From: Cylindrotheca closterium
Lineage: Eukaryota; Bacillariophyta; Bacillariophyceae; Bacillariales; Bacillariaceae
Assembly (NCBI GenBank): GCA_933822405.4
Contig: CAKOGP040000291.1
Coordinates: forward strand, 3,698 to 67,697
DNA length: 64,000 bases
Direction of reading: 5' to 3'
How positions within the stretch are numbered: position 1 is the stretch's first letter; each line of letters begins with the position of its first letter. Under the pieces are notes generated by a model, which ran no database searches, was not told where the DNA came from, and was given only the letters and a program-made list of their open reading frames with translations. The position numbers and the translations under genes were made by a program. This document shows positions 10,099-20,248 of this stretch, in pieces.

Positions 10099-11626
10099 AT
10101 GACTGACATTTCGTTGCCACGGATCGAAGAAACTTACGGTCAAGATGATGATGCCCTGCAGATTAACTTCCCTTCGGAGAGAAAACCAATGTGTGCGAGA
10201 TTGAAGACCCTACAAATCTCTCTGCCGATTTTCACTGCATTTACGTGGAAGGGTCGATCACTACTTTCAATGATCCCGTTCTCAAATTGCTCAACATCCT
10301 ACGGAATGACAGTAGAATCTGGAACTATACATTAGATTTCTCAGAAACGTGGATCGCGCATATCAACCAAATTCCGAAGTGTTTTCGGAAATTCTCGTGG
10401 CCGCAATGAACAAGACAAAATGCCTTGTTATTCTATGTGAACTCATCGCAGACACAACAGTTTACTCGTGTCTAGCCACATCAGGCATTTCGGTTCTTGA
10501 GGAACTGATATTGGTGGATGCTGAATATTTGGGAGTAGACGCTGCAACAGCATTGTCTGAATATTTGATGGGCACCACTTCGCTGAAGCGATTGGATCTG
10601 ATGGGTGACGATTTCCCAGACGCACGAGTTTGCACTGCTTTGGTCGAAGGATTGGAAAGGAATCGCTCCCTCGAGAAGTTTCAAATCGATGTGAACGGTT
10701 TTGGGAATGATGGGCTCTTTCGCAAGCTCTTGCGAGCATTACAAAACCAACCCAACCTTCGCTCATTGTATCTTAGCGAGCAACACAACATGTCAGAACA
10801 AGCTATGGAGGTATTGCGAGAATGGTTTAGCAGTGCAGACTGCAGATTGGAAGAACTTTCTTTTCTCAGCGTACAACACTTGCCTGCATTCAATAGCTCG
10901 AGAAGCGGAGGAAAAGCATTTGAAAACAAAACGTTGCACCGACTTCTCTTGGTTGATTCCAATGTCTCGAGTAACGAATTGGGAGGATTGTGTAATGGAT
11001 TTCCAAATTTGAAGGAATTGACGCTCATGTACAACAATATTTGTGATCTATCCCCATTGGAATCAATTTTGTCGAAGGAGGACTGCCAGATCCAAGAGTT
11101 GTATTTAAACAACAATGATATAAGCTATGAAGCAATCATGAAGTTTAGTGGCAAAATAAAGGAGATGAAGAGTCTTAGGCGTTTGGGATTACAACAGAAT
11201 CCGTTTCTCGATGAGATAGCGCTTCAACCGCTTTTGAATAGATTGAATGTCAGCAAAAGCCTAGAACAAATCCGCATGAACAAGAGGAATCAAATCGAAT
11301 GCGGCGCGGATGCAATCGAATTGTGTCATACATTGAACGTCAATCGAGGGGGGCGACACGGCATTGAAGTGGAGTCGGCAAACCGTAACATCTCAGCTGC
11401 ACTTTGGCCTCGCATTCTCCACCGTGCCTCATCCATGAACTACTTTTTCAACCTTTTGAATGGCGAGAACTCTGATAGAAAGCCGTTGGACAAAAGTCCA
11501 AGGGCTGCAGTTGTGTATTCCCTGCTACGGGACAACGCCTACATTTTTTATCATTGTGGAAAAGGAGAGGATGAAAATGTTCCAAGTTCTCCTGCACCAA
11601 AGAAGCACAAGGTCGACCCTAGATGA
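10099..11626 (+). pseudogene. LRR (RNI-like) protein gene with two frame breaks
   Basis: Protein-like sequence runs through three frames. From ATG 10099 it reads MTDISLPRIEETYGQDDDA; from about 10167-10190 it continues in the next frame as a well-formed segment (CIYVEGSITTFNDPVLKLL, NILRNDSRIWNYTLDFSET); from about 10346 it moves to the third frame (VDRAYQPNSEVFSEILVAAMN) and stays open to 11626. Each change is equal to loss of one base, for example ACG-GTG-GAT read as ACGTGGAT near 10348. The long final part holds ribonuclease-inhibitor-like LRRs (LEELILVDAEYLG, LKELTLMYNNI, IQELYLNNNDIS, LRRLGLQQNP). An alternative is a 145-bp GT-AG intron at 10191-10335, which also restores frame but would discard the protein-like middle. 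Recent pseudogene or assembly indels are the two readings. Confidence 0.7.
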
Positions 11627-12200
11627 GATCGAAGCAAGCACCATGGAAGGAAAGCATGCCACATGAGGCGATATAATGGTGACCGAGGAATGCTAGAAGG
11701 AAAGCGAAGATGGCTTTGCACTAGCAATAGCTACACGTCTGGAATCGATCAATCAATCACGGCCATGACTTACTCATTCTTGCGGGATCGAAACCGACCA
11801 ACACTGATACTCACTGGTGTGTATGTTTGTGAAACATGGAGCTTTCATAAACTAAATGGTTTCTTAGAAGGGGCGTCATAGGCTTATTATTGTAGATCAA
11901 AGTTGTTGTGTTGTAGAATAGCAACAGTAGAGTACTGTAGGATCCTGGCTCATCATGTGGCTATGGACATGAACCGACTGCTTCGACTATCTCCGAAATC
12001 GTGTCGCTTTCGCTCGCGCATGCAAATTGAACATCGCAATGACATGAATGCAAACTGCAAAAAGAAACACAGTGTAGACCCTCACTTTCAGCTTCATAAA
12101 TTTCCATTTTGAAAGATTTTCAATCAGCATCATCATGCAATCATCATCCACCACCATTAGCATGCTGAACAACAACATAATGGTTTCTAATAGTACTGCC
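11627..12200. other. Intergenic region, no gene seen
   Basis: Only short random-looking frames are present. A frame from ATG 12135 runs in phase into the small membrane-protein gene and could be an N-terminal extension (MQSSSTTISMLNNNIMVSN), but it is low in complexity and I prefer the later ATG. Confidence 0.45.
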
Positions 12201-12438
12201 ATGCCCATCAAGAATTTCCTTTTTGCCAATGCCAATCTCATCATCAAGGTTTTATTGGTCGGTATTACCGGTGTGTTGTACCCTAGTGAGACTGGTTTCC
12301 TGGTGGTGGTGTATGCCACGGGGGCTCACATTGCGGCCAAGGACATGATTGTGAACCTGGTGCGAGATGTGCTTGGTTGGAGTGACTCTCATTTTTGCGG
12401 GTGCCATTTGGATGGCTCGCCTTGCTGCCGAACAATGA
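12201..12438 (+). pseudogene. Small multi-helix membrane protein with a one-base frame break
   Basis: From ATG 12201 the frame reads MPIKNFLFANANLIIKVLLV and on through two hydrophobic segments to NLVRDVLG. At about 12376-12381 the next frame becomes the protein-like one: VTLIFAGAIWMARLAAEQ followed by TGA at 12436-12438. Removing one base there would give a compact protein of about 79 residues with three hydrophobic segments and a sensible end, while the unbroken frame instead runs on into Cys/His-rich sequence that does not look coding. I do not recognise the family. Either the gene is freshly broken or the assembly has an inserted base. The unbroken 12135-12614 frame is the alternative annotation. 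Confidence 0.5.
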
Positions 12439-13729
12439 AAATGCATCATTCGATATACTGCTGTATAATATATAAAATAGGACATGGAATAATTCCATCA
12501 AACCAAAATCTCTTGACGTTCTTTGTCGATCGTCTTGTTGTTGTACCTTGTAGTAGTACTAATTGTAGTTGTTTGTATAGTAACTCGCATTATATTCGGT
12601 TCAGTACCTGGTAAGACTTCCCAGGAGCATTCTGGAAAAGAGTAGGAATCGAGCTGCGTATACATTACAGAGCTACTCTCTGGCGGTAGACCGTAAGTTG
12701 AAGAGTTCCGCATCGTCTGGGATCGTGATCATGCGTCTCCTCCTTTCGGTTCATGTCGAATGAATGAATCATCAATAAAATCAATGATCCCAAAGGATAT
12801 CGAGGCATGTACCCGGTATAGTTGACAGCAGGCTCTCGTTCTTGCGGGTACATATACCGGTACATAATGTACCGGTAGATTATACACAAACAATATTTCA
12901 GGACACCTTTCCGCTCGTTCATGGCGGATCATAGGAAAGATGATACCGGTAGGCATCTATTCTACCGCCGGTACCTTTGCTTTCGGGGAAACCAGTTGAC
13001 AGTATACGAACCTGGTGGGCTCCGTTGGTATCTGGTGTAACATGGTCACACAAGCATTGCGAAAGAAAAAAAACGGCACTGATATGAGTGCAACGATATA
13101 TGCCGGAAGTATTGTCACTTGTTCCGGTATTCGACAAAAGATAATGTGAGATCGTGAAAACAAGGCTATCCGCTATGGTAACCACTGTCACAACACGAGG
13201 GCGATTGACTCTTTTTCCTTCGGTTTATATATATGCTGCTTTTACGTTCACTTGAAGCTGAAACTAGACTTAGGGTCAAAGGTGGCGATGGTAGCGAAAG
13301 TGCTCACAGTTCGATTTGGTTGGGTCATTATCCCAAGCATGTACCACTCGCGCTTAAATAAGAAGTCTCCAAAGGAGGGAACTTGAAAGTCACTATTCAC
13401 AAAACTTCCAATTCTATCATGGAAGTGCGTTTGCTCAACAGAACATTTATATAAGACAATATCCTCAAAGGTCAATACCGCCCCGAAGGAGTAACTTATA
13501 ATGCATACAAACGAAGTATGAGAGTCGCTCGGAACATTCGGTTCTTCGACGAATTCTGGTTTGTGCACGTGTGTACCGCGGTAGGTTGGGCAGTACAGTA
13601 TACGGCGGTATTGTCTGATCATATCATCGTAATACAATTATCGTGATCATAATCTCTGTTGCCAACATACCGGCACACACAACCAACGCTAAAACCCAAA
13701 ACCTCTACAACCTCCCACTTACAACTAAG
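12439..13729. other. Long intergenic region rich in ACCGGTA palindromes
   Basis: No recognisable gene. Several copies of a TACCGGTA-type palindrome are clustered here (about 12815, 12856, 12869, 12944 and 12968). A minus-strand open frame at 13248-13637 (129 codons) is somewhat protein-like (SYSFGAVLTFEDIVLYKCSV) but has no homolog I know and would be divergent from the next gene; I leave it unannotated. The last 90 bases are probably the 5' untranslated region of the gene starting at 13730. Confidence 0.5.
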
Positions 13730-14623
13730 ATGAACACCCCGAAAAAACTCGAAGACGGGAATCTTTCCGAAGGCACGGATTCCACTGACTTGGACGTTTC
13801 GTTTCAAGTATCCATGCGGACGGATAATGGTCTGCGAACAAAGCAACAGCAACAGCAACAGCAAGAAGCTACTGTTACCATTGCTAGCACAGCCGAAGAA
13901 TCCAAGGAAAACAACAACAACGACGAGGAGGACGAGGACGAGGTTAGCCCTGCTAGCGGGACCTTCTCCTACGAACATGTCACTGAGATCTTCCTTAGGG
14001 AACGGTGCATGAGCGTCTACACCGATCCGAAGACTGCCAAGAAATCCTGTTTTGTGGAGGATCTACAAACGCTCTTTGATGCCGGTGAGCTCCAAGAGAC
14101 ATTTGAAGAAGAAGCTGCTGCTAATGCCGATGCCTCCAAGGCTTCTTCCAATACCTCGACCAAGACCTGCTCCTTTGGTGGAGTTGAGATCCGAGAATAC
14201 CGAATCATTCCTGGTGACAGTCCCGCTGGATTCAAGGGACCTCCGCTCACCATGGGCTGGACTCCAGTCTCGGCCATGCACGTCTCTGATGTCGAAAAGT
14301 TCGAATCCGTACGCATCGAACATCGTCGGACAGAACTTTACATGTCAGCCACTCAGCGAGTTGAAATTCTAACCAATCAAGGCTTTGGATCCAGCGAAAT
14401 CCAAAAGTGCACCAAGGATGCCAACCTGGCAAGACGTCAACGCAAGGAAAGCACGTCGACTCTCAAGCATCAAGATGCCTTGGAGAAGATTGAATCCCTG
14501 CGACGAAAGACGTTGCATGTTTTGACCTTTGGACAGCACAACAAGGCCCAGAAGGAATACCTTAAAAAGTATGTTCCCATTCATGGTGTCGCCCCCAATC
14601 ACGTCACTGCGCAATTGGCGTAG
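13730..14623 (+). CDS. Diatom-specific REYPIIPGDSPAG family protein, copy 1 of 3
   Basis: I use the ATG at 13730 (297 residues); the frame extends upstream only to a GTG. The N-terminal half is acidic and low in complexity, with a poly-Gln run and the phrase EGTDSTDLDVSFQ that recurs in the next two genes. The C-terminal half is the conserved domain: SFGGVEIREYRIIPGDSPAG, GPPLTMGWTPVS, ESVRIEHRRTE, then RVEILTNQGFGSSEIQ and a Lys/Arg-rich helix region ending in HNKAQKEYLKKYVP. This layout belongs to a large diatom-only family of unknown function. There is no targeting peptide and no membrane segment. It is the first of a head-to-tail trio with the genes at 15538 and 17157. Confidence 0.87.
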   Translation: MNTPKKLEDGNLSEGTDSTDLDVSFQVSMRTDNGLRTKQQQQQQQEATVTIASTAEESKENNNNDEEDEDEVSPASGTFSYEHVTEIFLRERCMSVYTDPKTAKKSCFVEDLQTLFDAGELQETFEEEAAANADASKASSNTSTKTCSFGGVEIREYRIIPGDSPAGFKGPPLTMGWTPVSAMHVSDVEKFESVRIEHRRTELYMSATQRVEILTNQGFGSSEIQKCTKDANLARRQRKESTSTLKHQDALEKIESLRRKTLHVLTFGQHNKAQKEYLKKYVPIHGVAPNHVTAQLA

Positions 14624-15537
14624 AGATGAGACCAACTTTTACCTGAGGAACGAATGGGCCGTTTTGAATCACCTTTTTTCTCCTGGTCCATTCGTTTTTT
14701 GTCTGTACTACAATGAAGATTTTGGAAGTGAACAACAATAGATATACACTAATACTAGGAACAAACAACAAACTACCATAGTTATTGAATTACATGATTG
14801 CAACACAGATATACATACATGATCGGACCTATGCACATTCCAACGGTGAGGAAATAATGATGTATCAGCAGAGTAATTTTTGCAAAGACAGTTTGAAGCC
14901 ATCTTTACAACCTGACACGCAGGGTACATTCTGGCACGTTCGATTTGGCAAGATACAGCTATTGCTTTAAAAGACAGCCAGCAGAAGGTTACAACCAAAT
15001 AAAACAGGAGATTGCTGGATACATAGAATAGGTGTAGTACACATTATTGGATATGCCCATCATTCGTTCCAATGCTGTCTGAAATGACTGCATCTTGTAC
15101 TGTATCGCTTGTACTCGTAGGTATCAAAGAGGAGTTACTATGTTGTATAAAAAGAATTACGGTATAGTGATTCACAAAATTTCAATTCAAAATGTGTTGA
15201 TACGATACACGTACCAGGTACCGGTATAGTGTACCGTACCGGTAGCATGCAAGATATGTTGATACGTACGGTAGAACAAGGCAATTTCTAAGGCTCGCCC
15301 ATCAAATGTTTATTTATTTAGATATGGATCAAGACTTCCTGTGATCGCGGTTCGATCACGGCGATACTTCTATTGCACTTCTGGTCACTTTCCATCCGCC
15401 ACGAAAATAGCAGAAAGTTCGAATTGATTCCCAGTTGTGCGAAACATCGGAACTGCATAGGTTATAATTTTCCAATCTCTCTCTTTTTGCCAATCTAAGG
15501 TCGATACCAATTACAACAACTATACACATACAATACC
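14624..15537. other. Intergenic spacer between tandem paralogs
   Basis: No gene seen. Close palindromic GTACC/ACCGGTA motifs lie at about 15211-15247 (GTACCAGGTACCGGTA and TACCGGTAGC). A perfect short inverted repeat, GTGATCGCGGTTCGATCAC, lies at about 15341-15359; it looks T-arm-like but has no tRNA body around it. Confidence 0.5.
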
Positions 15538-16431
15538 ATGATGCTACAAAAACAGAGTGACAAAAGTTTTGTTCTTCCCGAAGCAGGCACAGAATCCACA
15601 GACTCGTCGTCGGATGTCTCCTTTCAATCAGCATCGTTACGCACAGCTGATTGTGATGAGTCATCGCCAACGTTATCGCCTTTGAAGCATTGTGTTACCA
15701 TTGGTAGCACTGACTCCAAAGATATTCTTTCTTTGATGAACCGTCGGAATGGTAACCCCAGAGACAATGTATTTACTACTAGTAGCAGGAAACTGTCGGA
15801 TCGGCGAGTCTCTGAGATGTTTCTGAAGGAACGACGCATGAGCCTCTACGACTCCTATGCAAGGTCTTCCAGCAAGTCATTTTTCGTTGATGATCTACAA
15901 ACACTTTTCGATGCACCAGAAGAAGAAGAAGATGCTACTAGCTCGTCCACGCCGTCTTCCGTTATCTCAATCAACAAGACGTGTACGTTTGGTGGGGTTG
16001 AAATCCGAGAGTACCCAATCATTGCTGGTGACAGTCCAGCTGGATTCAAGGGACCTCCACTCGCCATTGGTTGGACTCCAGTCTCCACCGTTCGCTTTCC
16101 CAATGTCGAAAAGTACGAATCCGTTCGCAGTAGACATCGTCGAACTGCCAAGGATCTTACCATCCCGGCTAGTCAGCGCATGGTCATTCTGACCAATCAA
16201 GGCTTTGCCCGATCCGAGATCCAAAAGTGTACCAAGGATGCCAACCTCGCAAGGCGGCAACGCAAAGAGACAATGGCTACCCTCAAATATCAGGCTACCT
16301 TTGAGAAGATCGAATCCGTCAAAAGAAAGACCCTTAACGTGGTGACCTTTGGACAACGCAACAAGGCCCAAAAGGAATACCTCGAGAAGTATGTCCCTAA
16401 TTATGGTGTCGCCCCTACTCCTGTGGCATAG
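15538..16431 (+). CDS. Diatom-specific REYPIIPGDSPAG family protein, copy 2 of 3
   Basis: 297 residues from ATG 15538 (a second ATG follows directly at 15541). The protein has the same plan as its neighbours: an acidic Ser-rich start (TESTDSSSDVSFQSA), a short central motif (RRVSEMFLKERRMSLYD, FFVDDLQTLFDA) and the conserved domain (FGGVEIREYPIIAGDSPAG, GPPLAIGWTPVSTVRFPNVE, SRHRRTAKDL, MVILTNQGFARSEIQKCTKD, QRNKAQKEYLEKYVP). The DNA of the conserved half is clearly homologous to copies 1 and 3, so the trio arose by tandem duplication. The function is unknown; the basic helical C-terminus suggests nucleic-acid or protein binding, which is inference only. Confidence 0.87.
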   Translation: MMLQKQSDKSFVLPEAGTESTDSSSDVSFQSASLRTADCDESSPTLSPLKHCVTIGSTDSKDILSLMNRRNGNPRDNVFTTSSRKLSDRRVSEMFLKERRMSLYDSYARSSSKSFFVDDLQTLFDAPEEEEDATSSSTPSSVISINKTCTFGGVEIREYPIIAGDSPAGFKGPPLAIGWTPVSTVRFPNVEKYESVRSRHRRTAKDLTIPASQRMVILTNQGFARSEIQKCTKDANLARRQRKETMATLKYQATFEKIESVKRKTLNVVTFGQRNKAQKEYLEKYVPNYGVAPTPVA

Positions 16432-17156
16432 CCTCGTAGGCGCTAGTGACGGGGGGCATCTATTTGTATTATTACTACTACTCGACGAATGGACAATTTT
16501 GAATCTCCTCCATTGGTTATTTTTTTCTGTAATACACGATTTTTGAAGTGAACACTAACAATGATACAGGCAATATATAAGAATATGTAACATACCTAGT
16601 CAAATATTGAATTAATTTCATTGAAAGTACCGAACTTGATTGGAACACATGCTCCTCTGATCCACATACTACAATGATCCCATGTTACTATGATATGACG
16701 GTGAGCAAAAGTCGGATATGGTACGTGTGAGCACTCAAGGTGCGAACCTCTGTCATAATAGAATCATGACGATGGTGGAGTTATTGTGCGAAAAGTCGAG
16801 TTGTGGCATCTCTTGGGTGGGGGAATAAACACTACCACACTTGTCGATCTGAAATGTTCAGTCGACATAGTCGTGTATCATATAGCTACAGTAGATTACT
16901 TTTTTTTGACATTCGTATTAGTCGGAATGAATTAAAAAGTAGGCTAAATAAATACACAACCAGAACACCATCAATACTCGATCGCGATCGTCTCATCGAC
17001 TTCTCTTTCAACATACGTTCACTCTGATACGCACAATAACAATTGACACAATACGAAAGCAAGCAAAGCTGATATGCCCTGTCCTTGGAAAGAGGAGACG
17101 GGCCACTTTGAAGAAAATCGATACAAAATCTAACGACTACTGTACTTATTACAAAG
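16432..17156. other. Intergenic spacer between tandem paralogs
   Basis: No gene recognised. AT-rich sequence with the probable 3' flank of copy 2 and the 5' flank of copy 3. Confidence 0.5.
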
Positions 17157-18005
17157 ATGATCCAAAAACAAGAAGACAAATTCGGTGCTCTTTACGAAGG
17201 CACGGATTCCACATCAGACTTGGATAATGTCTCACTTCAAACATCTTCATCACGCTCAGATGGTGAATCACCAGCACTGCCTTTGAAGCAACCTGTTACT
17301 ATTGGTAGCACTGACTCCAGGGACATCCGTTCCTTGATGGATCTCCATGCCGAAGACGACTTTCACAACAGGAGACTCTCCGATCAACATGTCTCTGAGA
17401 TCTTTCTTAGGGAAACGAATAGCCTCTACTCCAATACAAAATCATCCAAGATATCCTTTTTCGTCGAGGATCTGCAAGCACTTTGTGATAGAGACGAGGC
17501 CCAAGAGACTGCCCCTTCCAAGCATTCTTCTTCCGGTATCTTGATCAAGACCTGTAGCTTTGGTGGAGTGGAGATCCGAGAGTATCCAATCATCCCGGGT
17601 GACAGTCCAGCTGGATTCAAAGGACCTCCACTCACCATCGATTGGGCTCCTATTTCCACCGTTCGCTTTCCAAATGTCGACAAGTACGAATCTGTTCGCA
17701 GCAGACATCGTCGGACCATCAAGGAGCTTTCCATACCGGCTAGTCAACGCATGACCATTTTGACCAATCAAGGCTATACCCAATCCGAGATTCAAAAAAG
17801 CACCAAGGACGCAACGCGTGCAAGGCGCCAACGCAGGATAACAATGTCTACCCTCAAATATCAGGTTATTATGGAGAAGATCGAATCAATTCAAAGAAAG
17901 ACTGTCAACGTTTTGACCTTTGGACAACACAACAAGGACCAGAAGGAATACCTAAAGAAATATCTTCCTTCTCACGGTGTCATCCCTACTCCCATGGTAG
18001 CATAA
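17157..18005 (+). CDS. Diatom-specific REYPIIPGDSPAG family protein, copy 3 of 3
   Basis: 282 residues from ATG 17157. It repeats the features of copies 1 and 2: EGTDSTSDLDNVSLQ at the start, QPVTIGSTDSRDIRSLMD (copy 2 has HCVTIGSTDSKDILSLMN), the DQHVSEIFLRE and FFVEDLQAL motifs, and the domain FGGVEIREYPIIPGDSPAG, GPPLTIDWAPISTVRFPNVD, SRHRRT, MTILTNQGYTQSEIQKSTKD. The basic tail ends in HNKDQKEYLKKYLP. Copies 2 and 3 share N-terminal motifs that copy 1 lacks, so they look like the younger pair. No introns or targeting signals are seen. Confidence 0.87.
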   Translation: MIQKQEDKFGALYEGTDSTSDLDNVSLQTSSSRSDGESPALPLKQPVTIGSTDSRDIRSLMDLHAEDDFHNRRLSDQHVSEIFLRETNSLYSNTKSSKISFFVEDLQALCDRDEAQETAPSKHSSSGILIKTCSFGGVEIREYPIIPGDSPAGFKGPPLTIDWAPISTVRFPNVDKYESVRSRHRRTIKELSIPASQRMTILTNQGYTQSEIQKSTKDATRARRQRRITMSTLKYQVIMEKIESIQRKTVNVLTFGQHNKDQKEYLKKYLPSHGVIPTPMVA

Positions 18006-18129
18006 TAGATTACCAGACGAATGGAATCCTGTGCAACGAACTAACGAACTAATGAACAACATTTTGAATACATTACACTCTATGTTTTAAAAAAAAATAC
18101 AAATGATCTCTCATCTCTAGCAATCTGGT

Positions 18130-19728
18130 CTACCAGATATCATCCCAGTCATCATCCGATTCAACATGGCCTTGCAACCAGGATACCTCAGGAGCGAGTA
18201 CAGCATATTCGTGTGGTGATGAAGATGGTCCAGGAGTATGATTGTTCCAAAGAAAACCAATCACATTGGGTAATACTACATCTGCACCACAGGCAAAGCG
18301 GTTGTTGTTCATCTTCCACAATGTCTGTTCCAAAATCGATGTGGCCTCTATTCTGGTGCAGGTCACCAAACGATCCAGAATATCGTCAAGGGCCTTGCGT
18401 CTAGTCGGAGCGTCATCGTCCCAAGATCCGGATTCCTCCACTTTGGTCACCAAGTCCAATTTCCACGGCTCCCACAGCCCCCAACTCGATATGGCCGTCA
18501 CCACTGTCCGTTCCAATATCATCTTGATCAGTGAGATTGCCTTGTTGGACCCATTGATCAGTAGGTAGTCCATCATAGTCTTGCCCCGTTTATCCTGGTG
18601 TGAAAGAATATTGACTGGATACTGTTCCAAGAGGATCTGCAAGAAATCTGGCTGCAAGGACGCAGAAGTGGCAATGAGATGAAATGGCGTCATTCCGAGA
18701 GTGTCGGACGCGCCACATTCGTCTCTGACCCAGCCTGCCGTTCTGATTATTGCGTTCAGACCATCTACATCCAAAGTCGATGAATGGTAACACGCTTTGT
18801 GAAGTGGTAAATTGGTGAACCTGTCGGAGAAATCCTTTGCCTTGAATGGGCACTCGATAAAGGCGAGGGATCCAATGACTGTAGAGGACGGAATAGACAA
18901 GTTCACCAAACTGGGACATGCGGCAAAGCAAGATCTTCCCAATTCCAGACTGGTGGTGTCGGCCGAAAACTCCACACTCAAAAGCCTGTGACAATCCGCA
19001 AAGGCACATTTTCCAAGAACCATGTGTGTTGGTGACGGTATCGATACTGCGCACAAGGATTTGCATTTCCAAAAGGCATACTCTTGAATCTCTTTTAGCC
19101 CTTTCCGGAATTCAATATCCACTAATGAATGGCACGATTGAAATGCATGTTTCCCAACAATAGCCACAGTCGAAGGAATAGCAACATGTCCCAAAGAGTG
19201 ACAGTCGTAAAAGGCCCGGTCATCAATCACCTGCAATCCCTCCGGCAAGTTGATGTCCACCATGTTGGAGCACCGAGCAAAGGCATGTTGACCAATAGTG
19301 ACCACCGTGGACGGCAGGGCAACAGATTCCAAGAAGGAGCACGCAATAAAGGCAAACGGACCAATTCGTAGCAGACCTTGGTACAACTCCACATGCTCCA
19401 GATTCGCATGGTACCCAAAGACGCATTCCTCTAGATTCTGGCTTGAAGAATTCATTCTTTGCCTGTGCCATTCTCCAGACAGATGCAAGGCAATGGTATT
19501 CCCACTATTCTCATCAAGTGAAGTGACCAAATTCAACCAATCCTCTGGTATCGTCGAGGTACTAGTAAATCCAACGGTATTTTCAGCAGATGATTGAATG
19601 ATCAAATGAGTAGTGTCTTGAGGTATGTCTTGACGCTTCATCGCTGCTCGAAAGACAAAGGTGCTTTGTTGGTGCGCGGATATCGCATCTTCTTCTCCTA
19701 AGGAACAAGTCAGCAAACGGAAAATCAT
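18130..19728 (-). CDS. BspA-like leucine-rich-repeat protein with ankyrin-like C-terminus, second copy
   Basis: 532 residues from the ATG at 19728. BspA-type repeats run over residues about 110-285, for example SFLESVALPSTVVTIGQHAF, NMVDINLPEGLQVIDDRAF and SLGHVAIPSTVAIVGKHAF, after an N-terminal region that is not recognised. An ankyrin-like stretch (SDTLGMTPFHLIATSA, YPVNILSHQDKRGKTMMDYL) is followed by the family tail ISSWGLWEPWKLDLV, LEQTLWKM, FACGADVVLPNVIGFLW. The tail and order match the gene at 5-1786, so these are two members of one expanded family, on opposite strands. An internal ATG after about 30 residues (MKRQDIPQDTTHL) is an alternative start. The role is probably protein binding, with no known partner. 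Confidence 0.88.
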   Translation of the reverse strand: MIFRLLTCSLGEEDAISAHQQSTFVFRAAMKRQDIPQDTTHLIIQSSAENTVGFTSTSTIPEDWLNLVTSLDENSGNTIALHLSGEWHRQRMNSSSQNLEECVFGYHANLEHVELYQGLLRIGPFAFIACSFLESVALPSTVVTIGQHAFARCSNMVDINLPEGLQVIDDRAFYDCHSLGHVAIPSTVAIVGKHAFQSCHSLVDIEFRKGLKEIQEYAFWKCKSLCAVSIPSPTHMVLGKCAFADCHRLLSVEFSADTTSLELGRSCFAACPSLVNLSIPSSTVIGSLAFIECPFKAKDFSDRFTNLPLHKACYHSSTLDVDGLNAIIRTAGWVRDECGASDTLGMTPFHLIATSASLQPDFLQILLEQYPVNILSHQDKRGKTMMDYLLINGSNKAISLIKMILERTVVTAISSWGLWEPWKLDLVTKVEESGSWDDDAPTRRKALDDILDRLVTCTRIEATSILEQTLWKMNNNRFACGADVVLPNVIGFLWNNHTPGPSSSPHEYAVLAPEVSWLQGHVESDDDWDDIW

Positions 19729-20248
19729 GTTTGTTGAAATTTCTCTGGGCGGTATAGTATCATCAGCGTGTGCTGCTGGTGCTTGATTAAAAGACGCTTC
19801 AATCGAAGGGAAGGTAGACTTGAAAATAACGCTGTATGAAACGACCTTCCAATGCTTTGATGCAGGATCGCATCTTGTATGTTATTATTTTCAAATTTTG
19901 GAAGCTTACAATAATAATAAAATAATATTCAAATGATTCGAAAATAAGGAGGAGAGAAGCAGGCGAGTGAGTGAAGTCTTTTGTCGTTACGACATCGTTT
20001 CAAATTGAAACTGACGTCAAAAATTGTGTCCGAAAATGACTGCTATGACTGCATGACCCGATTCAGTCGTAGTAATACAAGGGCAAGATCCATTTCGTAT
20101 TTGTGTAATATTACGGAAGCTTCTTAAACAAACCTTCCACCAACATCATCGTTCATCACAACAAGGTGACCGAGAAGATACAAACTGACATACATCAGAC
20201 TGTCAACATTGCAAGGCACAAACAGAAGATAAGCAAAAGCAATCAATC
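19729..20248. other. Divergent intergenic region
   Basis: This holds the 5' flanks of the BspA-like gene (minus) and the PDZ gene (plus). A TGACGTCA-like element (cTGACGTCAaaa) lies at about 20011-20018 and resembles a CRE/bZIP site known from CO2-responsive diatom promoters; this is a single match. No coding sequence seen. Confidence 0.45.

Noticed and set aside
13248..13637. 129-codon minus-strand frame upstream of the first REYPIIPGDSPAG gene
   Set aside because: Some parts look protein-like, but there is no family, no strong start (it is close to TA-rich repeats) and no second line of support.
15341..15359. T-arm-like GTGATCGCGGTTCGATCAC
   Set aside because: No matching acceptor stem, D arm or A box is present in the 70 bases upstream, so it is not a tRNA.
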